DNA of 64,000 nucleotides from an uncultured Verrucomicrobiae bacterium (GCA_951813855.1 OX638380.1:4432518-4496517), one strand, 5' to 3'. Shown: positions 10,501-21,195, numbered from the stretch's first letter. Notes: a model not told the origin generated them from the sequence alone. Program-made: numbers and translations.

Positions 10501-10528
10501 TTGCAAAGTCTTTTCGTTTCCTTACTAT
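10501..10528 (+). promoter_or_regulatory. Likely sigma-70 promoter for rpsL-rpsG
   Basis: TTGCAA at 10501-10506 and TACTAT at 10523-10528 are separated by 16 bases, close to the consensus -35/-10 arrangement. The site lies in the 99-base gap between rpoC and rpsL, one of the few gaps in this gene run large enough for a promoter, and would give a 5' leader of roughly 35-40 bases to rpsL. Confidence 0.5.
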
Positions 10529-10572
10529 CTGCCCTCTTTCGCCGGTGCTCCGGGGAATACCGCTAAACTAGC

Positions 10573-10953
10573 ATGCCGACTATCAATCAACTCGTGCGCA
10601 AGGGCCGGGAACGGATTCGACTCAAGTCGAAATCCCCCGCGCTCGAGAACTGTCCGTTCCGGCAGGGCGTCTGCGTGCAGGTCATGACGCGTACGCCCAA
10701 GAAGCCCAACTCGGCCATGCGGAAGGTGGCGAAGGTGCGCCTGACCAACGGTTACGAGGTCATCGCCTATATCCCGGACGAAGGGCACAATTTGCAGGAG
10801 CACTCGATCGTGTTGGTGCGCGGCGGCCGGGTCAAGGATCTGCCGGGAGTACGGTACCATATCGTCCGCGGCGCCTTGGACGCCGGCGGCGTGGAGAAGC
10901 GCCGTCAGAGCCGTTCGAAGTACGGCGTCAAGCGGGCCAAGGAAAAGAAGTAG
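10573..10953 (+). CDS. rpsL: Ribosomal protein S12
   Basis: The 126-residue S12 sits at the decoding centre of the 30S subunit. The two loops associated with streptomycin resistance read TPKKPNSAMRKV and GRVKDLPGVRYH, with the lysines of the sensitive form in both. It opens the str-type unit and is followed by rpsG after 9 bases. A candidate promoter precedes it. Confidence 0.97.
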   Translation: MPTINQLVRKGRERIRLKSKSPALENCPFRQGVCVQVMTRTPKKPNSAMRKVAKVRLTNGYEVIAYIPDEGHNLQEHSIVLVRGGRVKDLPGVRYHIVRGALDAGGVEKRRQSRSKYGVKRAKEKK

Positions 10954-10962
10954 AGCGAGCTT

Positions 10963-11436
10963 ATGTCCCGTCGACGGCAAGCAGACAAACGCAAGGTATC
11001 TCCGGACGGAAGATACGACAGCACCTTGGTGTCCCGGCTGGTGAATGTCGTGATGGTCCAAGGCAAGAAGACGGCAGCCGAGAAAGTCGTCTACGGCGCT
11101 TTCGACGCCTTGGCCAAAAAGCATCCCGACAATTCGCCGTTGGACATGTTGCAGCGGGCGGTGGACAACACCAAGCCGCGCTTGGAAGTCAAGCCCCGGA
11201 GAGTGGGCGGAGCCACTTATCAGGTGCCGCTGGAGGTTTCGCCGGATCGGCAGAACGCCTTGGCGCTGCGGTGGTTGGTCAAGTTCGCTAACGGTCGCCG
11301 GGGCATCCCCATGCGGGTCGCTCTGGCGAACGAAATCATGGACGCTTACCGGGGACAGGGCGCCGCGATCCGGCGGCGCGACGAAGTTCACAAGATGGCT
11401 CAATCGAACAAGGCATTTGCGCATTTTCGTTGGTGA
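10963..11436 (+). CDS. rpsG: Ribosomal protein S7
   Basis: S7 (157 residues) nucleates the 30S head and lines the exit site. The N-terminal MSRRRQADKRKV and the LVNVVMVQGKKTAAEKVVYGA helix are typical, and the C-terminal part ends in the helix that contacts mRNA near the E site. A strong intrinsic-terminator-like hairpin lies 21 bases after its stop, suggesting that rpsL and rpsG can form their own transcript. Confidence 0.97.
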   Translation: MSRRRQADKRKVSPDGRYDSTLVSRLVNVVMVQGKKTAAEKVVYGAFDALAKKHPDNSPLDMLQRAVDNTKPRLEVKPRRVGGATYQVPLEVSPDRQNALALRWLVKFANGRRGIPMRVALANEIMDAYRGQGAAIRRRDEVHKMAQSNKAFAHFRW

Positions 11437-11457
11437 ACTCAAAAGCGAGGTACGTAG

Positions 11458-11488
11458 CCCCGAACCGATGATCGATTCGGGGTTTTTT
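11458..11488 (+). terminator. Intrinsic terminator after rpsG
   Basis: CCCCGAA (11458-11464) pairs with TTCGGGG (11476-11482), an 11-base loop lies between, and six T follow directly. This is the clearest rho-independent terminator in the ribosomal region. It lies only 8 bases before the GTG proposed as the fusA start, so fusA either starts later, is read from transcripts that pass the hairpin, or has an unusual leader. Confidence 0.8.
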
Positions 11489-11496
11489 CTAATTAA

Positions 11497-13674
<2,178 letters not shown>

Positions 13675-13704
13675 CGCGACCGAAGGATTAATTACTTATT
13701 GGCC

Positions 13705-14013
13705 ATGGCAGAGCAACCCATACGAATCCGGCTTAAAGCATACGATCATCGCATTCTCGACCAGTCGGTTAGCGAGATCGTCGGCAAGGCGCGGCGTACC
13801 GGCGCTCAGGTGGCGGGCCCCATTCCGTTGCCAACGCGCATCGAGCGGTTCACGGTCACCCGCTCTCCTCATGTCGATAAAAAATCCCATGAGGCCTTTG
13901 AACAGCGAACCCACAAGCGATTGCTGGATATAATCGATCCGACCAATCAGACCATGGACGAATTGCGCAAGTTGACCTTGCCGGCCGGCGTCGACGTGAC
14001 CATCAAGATTTGA
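13705..14013 (+). CDS. rpsJ: Ribosomal protein S10
   Basis: S10 has 102 residues from ATG 13705, the usual family length. A TTG two codons earlier (13699) is an alternative, and an AAGGA sequence at 13683-13687 sits slightly better for that one. The protein shows RIRLKAYDHRILD at the start and the PLPTRIERFTVTRSPHVDKKS loop. It is a 30S head protein and the NusB partner in antitermination. It opens the S10-type cluster directly after fusA. Confidence 0.95.
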   Translation: MAEQPIRIRLKAYDHRILDQSVSEIVGKARRTGAQVAGPIPLPTRIERFTVTRSPHVDKKSHEAFEQRTHKRLLDIIDPTNQTMDELRKLTLPAGVDVTIKI

Positions 14014-14017
14014 CGTT

Positions 14018-14674
14018 ATGATCGGTTTGTTAGGTAAAAAGTTGGGACAGACCCGGGTTTACGAGGCCGGCGACCGGTTGGTTTGCGTCACGGTCGTGGC
14101 TTGCGGGGCCAATCGGGTCTTGCAGTGCAAGACGGTCGAAGTCGACGGTTACGACGCGGTGCAGCTGGCCTACGGGACCCGCAAGTCCGGTCGGACCAAT
14201 AGACCGTTGGCGGGCCACTTGCGCCGCTTCAAGGGCGAGTCCTGTCAACGAATCAAGGAATTTCGCGATTACGAGTTAACGGTCGAGCCGGGGGACGAAG
14301 TCAACCCCGGCGACTGCTTTAAGGCCGGCGATTTCGTCGACGTGGTCGGCGTCGCCAAGGGCCGGGGCTTTCAGGGCGTCATGAAACGCCACGGGTTCGG
14401 CGGCGGCCGGGGTTCGCACGGTTCCAAGGGGTGGAAACGGCGGCCGGGCGCCATCGGGCAGGGGTCCACGCCGGGTTACGTGCGCAAGGGCCAGCCCATG
14501 CCGGGCCACATGGGGCAGGTGCGCCGCACCGTGCAGAATCTGCGGATCGTGCGCGTCATGGCGGAGGAGAACGTCTTGCTGATTAGCGGGGCCGTTCCGG
14601 GGGCTGGCGGCGATTTCGTGATCGTCCGGGGAGCGAAAAAGAAAGCGAAACGGGTGCCGACCCAGAACGCTTAA
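14018..14674 (+). CDS. rplC: Ribosomal protein L3
   Basis: L3 (218 residues) begins with MIGLLGKKLGQTR, as in most bacteria, and has the long loop approaching the peptidyl-transferase centre with the GSTPGYVRKGQPMPGHMG segment. The stop TAA shares its last base with the ATG of rplD (TAATG), pointing to translational coupling. It lies 4 bases after rpsJ. Confidence 0.96.
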   Translation: MIGLLGKKLGQTRVYEAGDRLVCVTVVACGANRVLQCKTVEVDGYDAVQLAYGTRKSGRTNRPLAGHLRRFKGESCQRIKEFRDYELTVEPGDEVNPGDCFKAGDFVDVVGVAKGRGFQGVMKRHGFGGGRGSHGSKGWKRRPGAIGQGSTPGYVRKGQPMPGHMGQVRRTVQNLRIVRVMAEENVLLISGAVPGAGGDFVIVRGAKKKAKRVPTQNA

Positions 14675-15315
14675 TGACCATCAAGATTAACCAGGCCGAC
14701 GGAACCGAAGCGGGCGACTACGAGGTGCGCTTCCGGTTGATCTCAGACGGGCGGGGCACTCAGGCCGTGCACGACGCCGTCGTCGCTTATTCCGCCGCGC
14801 AACGCAGCGGCACCGCCTGTACCAAGACGGTCGCCGAAGTCGCCGGCTCCGGCCGGAAACCTTGGCGGCAGAAGGGTACGGGCCGGGCGCGGGCCGGATA
14901 CGTTCGTTCCCCGATCTGGCGGGGCGGCGGCGTGGTCTTCGGCCCCAAACCGCGGAGTTTCCGCAAACGGATTTCCCGCAAGACCCGGCGGTTGGCTCTG
15001 CGGAAGGCCTTGGGCGAACGCCTCGGCAGCGGCGACGTCCGCTTGGTCGAATCCTTCGGGATCGAACGCCCCAAGACCAAGGATTTCTTGGCGCTGCTCC
15101 AGGCGCAGGAATTGGACGGCACCGTATTGGTCGTGACCGACGCTGTGGACGGGCATCTCGTGCTTTCCGCCCGCAACATCCCGTTCGCCGAAGTCGTCCT
15201 GGAGTCTTCGCTCAATGCTTACGAAGTCTTGAAATACGACCGGTTGCTTTTTTCGCGGGCCGCTTTCGAGCAGGTGGACGCGCGCCTCGCCAGTTGGACC
15301 GAATCCGATTCATGA
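14674..15315 (+). CDS. rplD: Ribosomal protein L4
   Basis: L4 (213 residues) lines the nascent-peptide tunnel through its extended loop, seen here as GSGRKPWRQKGTGRARAG followed by SPIWRGGGVVFGPKPR. In many bacteria L4 also represses the S10 operon. Its start overlaps the rplC stop by one base and its stop overlaps the rplW start (ATGA), so translation of the three genes is probably linked. Confidence 0.96.
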   Translation: MTIKINQADGTEAGDYEVRFRLISDGRGTQAVHDAVVAYSAAQRSGTACTKTVAEVAGSGRKPWRQKGTGRARAGYVRSPIWRGGGVVFGPKPRSFRKRISRKTRRLALRKALGERLGSGDVRLVESFGIERPKTKDFLALLQAQELDGTVLVVTDAVDGHLVLSARNIPFAEVVLESSLNAYEVLKYDRLLFSRAAFEQVDARLASWTESDS

Positions 15316-15593
15316 ACGCTTTCGATATCGTCAAGACGGCCTGTGTGACCGAGAAGGGCGCCATGCTCACCGATTTGCGCAACCAGTATGCGTTGGTCGT
15401 GGACCGGCGCGCCAACAAGATCCAGATCCGCTACGCGGTCGAGGAATTGTTCAAGGTCAAGGTGTTGAACGTGAACACGATGCGCGTTACCGGAAAGAAG
15501 CGCCGGCGCCGCACGCGGCAGGCCGGCAAGTCGCCGGATTGGAAGAAGGCGGTGGTGACCCTGAAAAAGGGCGACAAGATCGAGTTGACCTAA
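15312..15593 (+). CDS. rplW: Ribosomal protein L23
   Basis: L23 (93 residues) is at the tunnel exit, where signal recognition particle and trigger factor dock. The start is ATG 15312 in an ATGA overlap with rplD; longer readings through rplD are out of frame with L4 and unlike L23. The sequence has the expected TEKG near the N-terminus and the basic GKKRRRRTRQAGKSPDWKKA loop. Confidence 0.95.
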   Translation: MNAFDIVKTACVTEKGAMLTDLRNQYALVVDRRANKIQIRYAVEELFKVKVLNVNTMRVTGKKRRRRTRQAGKSPDWKKAVVTLKKGDKIELT

Positions 15594-15608
15594 GAGGGGA
15601 ACGTTATC

Positions 15609-16463
15609 ATGGCGGTTAAGTCTTTCAGACCTTTGACTCCGGGCCGGCGGTTTTTCACGGTGGCCTCGTTCAAGGATATTACCAAGCGGAAACCGGAGAA
15701 ACGGTTGACCGTGACCCGGAAGAAGACCGGTGGGCGCAATTGTTACGGCCGGATTACCGCCCGGGCGATCGGGGGCGGACACAAACAGAAGATTCGCACG
15801 GTCGATTTCCGCCGGCGCAAGCACGGCGTCGAAGCGGTGGTCATCGCCATCGAATACGATCCGATCCGCTCGGCCCGCTTGGCCTTGCTCCGTTATGAAG
15901 ACGGCGAGAAACGGTATATCGTGGCACCGGACGGGCTGGGCGTGGACGATCGGGTCATGAGCGGCCCCGGAGCGCCCAAACGGGTCGGTTGCGCCTTGCC
16001 GCTCGCCGAAATCCCGGTCAGTTCGAGCATTCACGGTATCGAATTGATGCCGGGCAAGGGCGGCCAGTTGGTGCGCAGCGCCGGGACGTCTGCCACGTTG
16101 ATGTCGTATGATTCCGGCTACGCCCAGATCAAGTTGCCTTCCGGCGAAATCCGGCGCTTTCACGGCAGTTGCCAGGCGACGATCGGCGCCGTCGGCAACT
16201 CGCAGCACGAGAACGTCATGCTGGGCAAGGCCGGCCGGGCCCGGCATCGGGGACGCCGGCCGTTGACCCGGGGAGTGTCCCGCAATCCGGTCGACCATCC
16301 CAACGGCGGCGGCCAAGGCCAGTCGAAGAGCGGCGGCGGACGGCAGCATTTGGTTTCGCCCTGGGGCCTGTTGGCCAAAGGCTACAAGACTCGGGACAAG
16401 CACAAAATTTCGAATCGGTGGATTCTGGTGCGGCGCGACGGCCGCACCATGAAACGGAAATAA
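15609..16463 (+). CDS. rplB: Ribosomal protein L2
   Basis: L2 (284 residues) binds 23S rRNA next to the peptidyl-transferase centre and bridges the subunits. The conserved NPVDHP segment with the functionally important first histidine is present. The next residues read NGGGQGQ instead of the common HGGGEGR, so the second histidine is asparagine. A clear GAGGGGAACGTTATC leader precedes the ATG. rpsS follows 9 bases after the stop. Confidence 0.96.
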   Translation: MAVKSFRPLTPGRRFFTVASFKDITKRKPEKRLTVTRKKTGGRNCYGRITARAIGGGHKQKIRTVDFRRRKHGVEAVVIAIEYDPIRSARLALLRYEDGEKRYIVAPDGLGVDDRVMSGPGAPKRVGCALPLAEIPVSSSIHGIELMPGKGGQLVRSAGTSATLMSYDSGYAQIKLPSGEIRRFHGSCQATIGAVGNSQHENVMLGKAGRARHRGRRPLTRGVSRNPVDHPNGGGQGQSKSGGGRQHLVSPWGLLAKGYKTRDKHKISNRWILVRRDGRTMKRK

Positions 16464-16472
16464 GCGGCAGCC

Positions 16473-16751
16473 ATGGGACGCTCAATCAAAAAAGGACCGT
16501 TCGTGGACGGGCATCTGCTCAAGAAGATCGCCCGGATCAACGATTCGGGGATCAAGCGGCCGATCAAGACCTGGTCGCGGCGCTCGACGATCACGCCCGA
16601 TTTCGTCGGTCACACGTTCAACGTGCACAACGGCAAACTGTTCCATCCGGTGTTCGTCACCGAGAACATGGTCGGGCATCGGTTGGGCGAGTTCTCGCCG
16701 ACGCGCTCGTTCCGCAAACACGGCTCTCATACCGCCAAGGCGGCCAAGTAA
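16473..16751 (+). CDS. rpsS: Ribosomal protein S19
   Basis: S19 (92 residues) belongs to the 30S head. The family signature runs from MGRSIKKGPFVD through TITPDFVGHTFNVHNGK to the basic tail with SPTRSFRKHG. It follows rplB by 9 bases and rplV begins 2 bases after its stop, in the standard S10-cluster order. Confidence 0.96.
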   Translation: MGRSIKKGPFVDGHLLKKIARINDSGIKRPIKTWSRRSTITPDFVGHTFNVHNGKLFHPVFVTENMVGHRLGEFSPTRSFRKHGSHTAKAAK

Positions 16752-16753
16752 TC

Positions 16754-17101
16754 ATGAGCGAAACAACCGACCCAGGCATTTGCGCGATTACCCGCGACGC
16801 CCGCCTCTCGCCGGAAAAGGCGCGGCAGGTGGCGTCGCAGATCCGGGGCTTGAACGTGGAGACGGCCAAGGCCAAGTTGCTCGCCGTGCCCCGCAAGTCC
16901 GCCGGCGTGATCCTGAAGACGCTCAATTCGGCCGTCGCCAACGCGCAGCACAACCACGAATCCGAACCCGGCCAACTTGTCGTGCGGGAGGCGATCGTCG
17001 GCCAGGCCCGTTCGCTCAAACGTTTTATTCCGAAGGCCCGCGGTTCGGCCGGAGCGATCCGCCGCCGCAGTTGTCATATCAAGATCGTCTTGTCCAGTTA
17101 G
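16754..17101 (+). CDS. rplV: Ribosomal protein L22
   Basis: L22 (115 residues) contributes the beta-hairpin that narrows the peptide tunnel, the macrolide-associated region. The N-terminal ARLSPEKARQVASQIRG and the C-terminal IPKARGSAGAIRRRSCHI hairpin are recognisable. The start is ATG 16754, 2 bases after rpsS. rpsC follows after 9 bases. Confidence 0.94.
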   Translation: MSETTDPGICAITRDARLSPEKARQVASQIRGLNVETAKAKLLAVPRKSAGVILKTLNSAVANAQHNHESEPGQLVVREAIVGQARSLKRFIPKARGSAGAIRRRSCHIKIVLSS

Positions 17102-17110
17102 GCTTTTACC

Positions 17111-17785
17111 ATGGGACAGAAAACCAATCCGTTGGGCTTGCGCATCGCCGTTAACCGCGACTGGCGGTCGCGGTGGTATTCCGACAAGCGCCGGTTCAGC
17201 CAGTTGTTGGCGGAAGATTGCCGCGTGCGCCGGTTGTTGCGGACCCGGTTGGAGTCGGCGTCGGTTTCGCGCATCGAGATCGAACGCGCCAGCGACCGGT
17301 TCCGGGTGACGATCTTCACCGCCCGGCCGGGGGCCGTGGTCGGGCGCAAGGGAGCCGAGATCGACAAGCTCAAAGACGAGATCGCCAAACTCGTGAACGG
17401 GAAGATTTACGTCGGACTGAAGACCATCGAGAAGCCCGAAATGGACGCCCAATTGGTGGCCGACAACGTTTGCCTGCAACTCGAGCGCCGGATCGGGTTC
17501 CGCCGCACCATGAAAAAAGCGCTGCAGACGACGATGGACTGCGGGGCCGACGGTATCAAGATCTGTTGCTCCGGCCGCTTGGGCGGCTCCGAATTGGCCC
17601 GGGTCGAATCCTACCTGGAAGGCCGCGTGCCGTTGCATACGCTCCGGGCGAACGTGGATTACGGATTTTCGGAAGCCAAGACGCTTTACGGCGTGCTCGG
17701 CGTCAAATGCTGGATTTGCAAAGGGGAAATTGAAATGCCGGGCCCGGAACCCAAACCGGCCGCGGCTCCGACCTATCGCAGTTGA
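17111..17785 (+). CDS. rpsC: Ribosomal protein S3
   Basis: S3 (224 residues) forms part of the mRNA entry channel. It begins MGQKTNPLGLRI and carries a KH RNA-binding domain with GAVVGRKGAEID. The C-terminal domain ends in a short Pro/Ala tail. The order rplV-rpsC-rplP is standard, with a 33-base gap to rplP. Confidence 0.96.
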   Translation: MGQKTNPLGLRIAVNRDWRSRWYSDKRRFSQLLAEDCRVRRLLRTRLESASVSRIEIERASDRFRVTIFTARPGAVVGRKGAEIDKLKDEIAKLVNGKIYVGLKTIEKPEMDAQLVADNVCLQLERRIGFRRTMKKALQTTMDCGADGIKICCSGRLGGSELARVESYLEGRVPLHTLRANVDYGFSEAKTLYGVLGVKCWICKGEIEMPGPEPKPAAAPTYRS

Positions 17786-17818
17786 GAGCGCCAACGCCGT
17801 TAATCGGAAGGAATTGTT

Positions 17819-18238
17819 ATGCCATTGATGCCGTCCAGGGTGAAGCATCGCAAGATGCAGCGGGGAAGCCGAACGGGAATCGCCCGGCGGGGCGAATCCG
17901 TCGCGTTCGGCGAATTCGGACTGCAATCCCTGGGGCGATGCTGGCTCGACAACAAGCAGATCGAAGCGGCCCGAATCGCCATTACCCGTCACATGAAACG
18001 GCGGGGCAAGGTTTGGATCCGGATTTTTCCGGACAAGAGTTACACGAAAAAACCCCTCGAAACCCGCATGGGCAAGGGCAAGGGGCCGGTGGAAGGCTGG
18101 GTGGCCGTCATTCGCCCGGCGATGATTCTCTTCGAGATCGACGGCGTTACCGAAACATTGGCCCGCGAGTCCTTGCGGCTGGCGGCCGCCAAGTTGCCGA
18201 TGCGCACCAAATTCATCGCCCGCCACAAACTGAGTTGA
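17819..18238 (+). CDS. rplP: Ribosomal protein L16
   Basis: L16 (139 residues) sits near the A-site tRNA on the 50S subunit. The N-terminal PSRVKHRKMQRG and the GKVWIRIFPDKS and TRMGKGKG segments are typical. A GGAAGGAA Shine-Dalgarno-like sequence lies about 8 bases before the ATG. rpmC starts 3 bases after its stop. Confidence 0.96.
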   Translation: MPLMPSRVKHRKMQRGSRTGIARRGESVAFGEFGLQSLGRCWLDNKQIEAARIAITRHMKRRGKVWIRIFPDKSYTKKPLETRMGKGKGPVEGWVAVIRPAMILFEIDGVTETLARESLRLAAAKLPMRTKFIARHKLS

Positions 18239-18241
18239 GCC

Positions 18242-18454
18242 ATGCCGTTGAAAATGTCCGATTTACAGGATCTGTCGGTGACGGAATTGAATGCCAAAAA
18301 CCGGGACGCGCGGCAGGAATTGTTTCATCTGCGCTTGCAGAAGGTCAGCAGCCAGTTGGAGAAACCCGCTCGGCTGCGCGCCTTGAGACGGGATATCGCC
18401 CGCATCGAAACGCAAATTTCCCGGCTGCGCCTCGAGGGCGGGCCGGCGTCGTGA
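18242..18454 (+). CDS. rpmC: Ribosomal protein L29
   Basis: L29 is a 70-residue, two-helix protein at the tunnel exit. The conserved middle FHLRLQKVSSQLEKPARLRA followed by RRDIARIETQ identifies it. It lies between rplP (3 bases upstream) and rpsQ (4 bases downstream), its usual place. Confidence 0.93.
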   Translation: MPLKMSDLQDLSVTELNAKNRDARQELFHLRLQKVSSQLEKPARLRALRRDIARIETQISRLRLEGGPAS

Positions 18455-18458
18455 GGTT

Positions 18459-18734
18459 ATGAGCGAAGGAAAGGAAAAAAGGGGCCATCGCAAGGAACGA
18501 GTGGGCGAAGTGGTTTCGGACCGGATGGATCGCACGATCATCGTCCGGGTTCGGCGGCGCATGCACCATCCCCGGTATCGGAAGGTGATCACCGTATTCA
18601 GCAAGTGCTATACCCACGACGAGCGGGGCGAGGCTCGGGTCGGCGACCGGGTGCGGATCCTGGAAACGCGGCCGCTTTCCAAGACGAAGTGCTGGCGGCT
18701 GGTCGAAGTGCTCGGCAGACGCGCCCAGGCTTGA
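18459..18734 (+). CDS. rpsQ: Ribosomal protein S17
   Basis: S17 (91 residues) is a primary 16S rRNA binder with an OB fold. After a short basic N-terminal lead (EGKEKRGHRKERVG) it shows GEVVSDRMDRTIIVRV, YTHDERGEARVGDRVRI and ETRPLSKTKCWRL, the family hallmarks. The N-terminus is about 10 residues longer than in many bacteria. Confidence 0.95.
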   Translation: MSEGKEKRGHRKERVGEVVSDRMDRTIIVRVRRRMHHPRYRKVITVFSKCYTHDERGEARVGDRVRILETRPLSKTKCWRLVEVLGRRAQA

Positions 18735-18753
18735 GGCGCGAGGAAAGGCAATC

Positions 18754-19119
18754 ATGTTACAGTTACGCAGCGTATTAAACGTGGCCGACAACACCGGGGC
18801 CAAGAAGGCGGCGGCCATCGGCGTGCTCGGCGGGCGGCAACGTCCGGCGCGCATCGGCGACGTCATCAAGGCCCATATCAAGGAAGCGGCGCCGGACGGA
18901 ACGGTCAAGAAAGGGGAAGTGGTGAACGCGGTCGTGGTGCGCACCCGTCATACCATCCGGCGCGACGACGGCTCTTGTTTGCGCTTTGATTCCAATGCCG
19001 TGGTCATCATCGACAAGGACAAAAATCCGCGGGGCACGCGGATCTTCGGGCCCGTCGCCCGGGAACTGCGCGAGAAACGGTTCATGAAAATCGTCTCCCT
19101 CGCTCCGGAGGTCATCTGA
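18754..19119 (+). CDS. rplN: Ribosomal protein L14
   Basis: L14 (121 residues) lies at the subunit interface and forms intersubunit bridges. It begins MLQLRSVLNVADNTGAKK and ends with IVSLAPEVI, as expected. It opens the spc-type part of the run, 19 bases after rpsQ, with an AGGAAAGG sequence about 8 bases before its ATG. Confidence 0.96.
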   Translation: MLQLRSVLNVADNTGAKKAAAIGVLGGRQRPARIGDVIKAHIKEAAPDGTVKKGEVVNAVVVRTRHTIRRDDGSCLRFDSNAVVIIDKDKNPRGTRIFGPVARELREKRFMKIVSLAPEVI

Positions 19120-19122
19120 GTT

Positions 19123-19407
19123 ATGCCGACGCAATTTCATGTGAAACGGGGCGACGAGGTCGTCGTGCTGGCGGGCACCGAACGGGGCAATCGCGGCAAG
19201 GTCATCGCCGTCTTCCCCCGGAGCGGCCGGGTGATCGTCGAGGGCTTGAAACTGATCAAGAAGCACATGCGCAAAAGCCAGAAGTATCCCGAGGGCGCGA
19301 TCGTGGAGCGCGAAGGGACGATTCACGCCTCGAACGTGATGCTGGCCGAAAAATACGACAGCCGGGCGGCTCGCCGCCAGCCGGAAACCGACGGCACCGA
19401 AGAATGA
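19123..19407 (+). CDS. rplX: Ribosomal protein L24
   Basis: L24 (94 residues) starts 50S assembly. It has the KOW-type fold with VKRGDEVVVLAGTERGNRGKV. The C-terminus is a short acidic tail. Its stop overlaps the rplE start in an ATGA arrangement, so L5 translation is probably coupled to it. Confidence 0.94.
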   Translation: MPTQFHVKRGDEVVVLAGTERGNRGKVIAVFPRSGRVIVEGLKLIKKHMRKSQKYPEGAIVEREGTIHASNVMLAEKYDSRAARRQPETDGTEE

Positions 19408-19940
19408 AACCGAGACTCTACGAAAAATACCTGGAGGAAGTGGCCCCCGAGTTGCGGAAGACCAACGGGTATGCCAACGTGCATCAGATTCCTCGCTTGG
19501 TGAAGATCGTGGTCAACATGGGCGTGAGCACCATGTTGGAAAAGGGCGCCTTGGAGGATGCCGTCAAGGATCTGTCGATGATTACCGGGCGCAAGCCGGC
19601 GCTGTGCCGCGCTCGCAAGAGCGTCTCCAATTTCAAGTTGCGGGCCGGGCAGCCGATCGGTTGCCGCGTGACGTTGCGGCGCGAGATCATGTACGAGTTT
19701 TTCGATCGCCTGGTGACCGCGGCGTTGCCGCGCATTCGCGATTTCCGGGGCATTTCGAGCAAGGCTTTCGACGGGTTCGGCAATTACTCGCTGGGCATTT
19801 CGGATCAGACGATCTTTCCGGAAATCGATTTGGACAAGGTCAAGCGGACGCAGGGCATGGACGTGACGATCGTCACCTCCGCCGATTCGGACCAGGACGC
19901 CCGGCAATTGTTGACCTTAATGGGCATGCCGTTCGCCTGA
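19404..19940 (+). CDS. rplE: Ribosomal protein L5
   Basis: L5 (178 residues) binds 5S rRNA in the central protuberance. The VKIVVNMGVS strand, the AGQPIGCRVTLR segment and the RDFRGIS motif are visible. Translation starts inside the stop of rplX. rpsN follows after 20 bases. Confidence 0.96.
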   Translation: MKPRLYEKYLEEVAPELRKTNGYANVHQIPRLVKIVVNMGVSTMLEKGALEDAVKDLSMITGRKPALCRARKSVSNFKLRAGQPIGCRVTLRREIMYEFFDRLVTAALPRIRDFRGISSKAFDGFGNYSLGISDQTIFPEIDLDKVKRTQGMDVTIVTSADSDQDARQLLTLMGMPFA

Positions 19941-19960
19941 GCGGCAGAAGAGACTAAGCT

Positions 19961-20230
19961 ATGGCAAAGAAATCCTGGGTGGAACGGAACAAGAAAAAGG
20001 CGGCGACGGTGGCGAAGTATGCCGCCAGGCGGGCGGAGCTGCGGGCGGCTCGCGACTATGAGGGGCTGAGCAAGTTGCCGCGGGGGGCCAGCCCGACGCG
20101 GGTGGTCAATCGCTGCCATGTCACGGGCCGCCGGCACGGTTACTTCCGCAAGTTCGGCTGTTCCCGCTTGACGTTCCGGGAAATGGCGCTTTCCGGGCTG
20201 ATTCCCGGCGTGACCAAGGCCAGCTGGTAA
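19961..20230 (+). CDS. rpsN: Ribosomal protein S14, zinc-free type
   Basis: S14 is a 30S head protein. This copy has 89 residues and lacks the CxxC pairs of the short zinc-binding form, so it is the longer zinc-free type. MAKKSWVERNKKK at the start and RCHVTGRRHGYFRKFG near the end are diagnostic. A zinc-free S14 in the spc cluster fits many Gram-negative lineages. Confidence 0.95.
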   Translation: MAKKSWVERNKKKAATVAKYAARRAELRAARDYEGLSKLPRGASPTRVVNRCHVTGRRHGYFRKFGCSRLTFREMALSGLIPGVTKASW

Positions 20231-20241
20231 TTATTGAGTCG

Positions 20242-20625
20242 ATGGATCCGATCGCAAATATGTTGACGAGCATTCGCAACGCGAATGCGGCGCTGTTGCC
20301 GGAGATCGATTCTCCCTACTCGAAACTGAAGGAGGGAGTGGCGAAGATTCTGGTCAAGGAGGGTTATATCCGCGAATACCGGGTGCGGGGCAAGGTCAAG
20401 AAAGTCATCTCGATCGTGTTGAAATACCAGGGGAAGCGGGGCGTGATCGTCGGCATCAAGCGGATCAGCCGGCCGGGATTGCGGCGTTTCGTCGGTTCTC
20501 GGGAAGTGCCGCGGGTATTGGGAGGCATGGGAATTTCGATTCTTTCCACTTCGCGGGGGATCGTGTCGGGAGAGGACGCGAGAAGGCGAAACATCGGCGG
20601 AGAGTTGCTCTGCCAGGTCTGGTAG
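20242..20625 (+). CDS. rpsH: Ribosomal protein S8
   Basis: S8 (127 residues) organises the central domain of 16S rRNA and in many bacteria represses the spc operon. It begins MDPIANMLTSIRNAN and contains the STSRGIVSGEDARR C-terminal segment. The C-terminus reads GELLCQVW, as in the family. It is 11 bases after rpsN. Confidence 0.96.
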   Translation: MDPIANMLTSIRNANAALLPEIDSPYSKLKEGVAKILVKEGYIREYRVRGKVKKVISIVLKYQGKRGVIVGIKRISRPGLRRFVGSREVPRVLGGMGISILSTSRGIVSGEDARRRNIGGELLCQVW

Positions 20626-20634
20626 GGAGAAGTT

Positions 20635-21171
20635 ATGTCGCGAATCGGGAAAATGCCGATACCCGTGCCTCAGCAGGTGAAGGTATCGATCGAGGGCCGC
20701 AACATTGCGGTTCAGGGCCCCAACGGCACGTTGGACTGGAAGGCTCCGCCGCGGATTTCGGTGGCCCAGGAGGGCGACAGCATCCTGGTGCGGCGGGACG
20801 GCGAAGACAAGCATACCAAATCGTGCCACGGGCTGACTCGCGCCTTGGTCAACAATATGGTGCTGGGCGTTTCCCGCGGGTTTTTCAAGGAACTCGAAAT
20901 CCAGGGAGTGGGTTTCAAGGCGGCGGTCAAGGGGAGCGTGATCGAATTGAATCTGGGTTATTCCCATACCATCAGTTATCCGATTCAGGAAGGAGTCAAG
21001 GTGACCGTAACGGAGGGCACCAAGATCCGGGTCGAGGGTTCCGACAAGCAGGCGGTGGGCCGCGTGGCCGCCGAGATCAGGGCGTTTTATCCTCCGGAGC
21101 CCTACAAGGGCAAGGGAGTGCGCTACAAGGACGAGCAAGTGACCCGCAAGGAGGGCAAAACCGTCCAATAG
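20635..21171 (+). CDS. rplF: Ribosomal protein L6
   Basis: L6 (178 residues) has two similar folds near the factor-binding site. MSRIGKMPIPVP at the start, VQGPNGTL, and the C-terminal EPYKGKGVRY are typical. It begins 9 bases after rpsH with GGGAGAAG as its likely ribosome-binding sequence. Confidence 0.96.
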   Translation: MSRIGKMPIPVPQQVKVSIEGRNIAVQGPNGTLDWKAPPRISVAQEGDSILVRRDGEDKHTKSCHGLTRALVNNMVLGVSRGFFKELEIQGVGFKAAVKGSVIELNLGYSHTISYPIQEGVKVTVTEGTKIRVEGSDKQAVGRVAAEIRAFYPPEPYKGKGVRYKDEQVTRKEGKTVQ

Positions 21172-21195
21172 GACTGCGGGGAACGACGGTCGAGC

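Noticed and set aside
6316..10506. Open minus-strand frame of about 1396 codons opposite rpoC, and a similar 971-codon one opposite rpoB
   Set aside because: These mirror high-GC codon usage of the real genes; the translations are low-complexity and show no family features.
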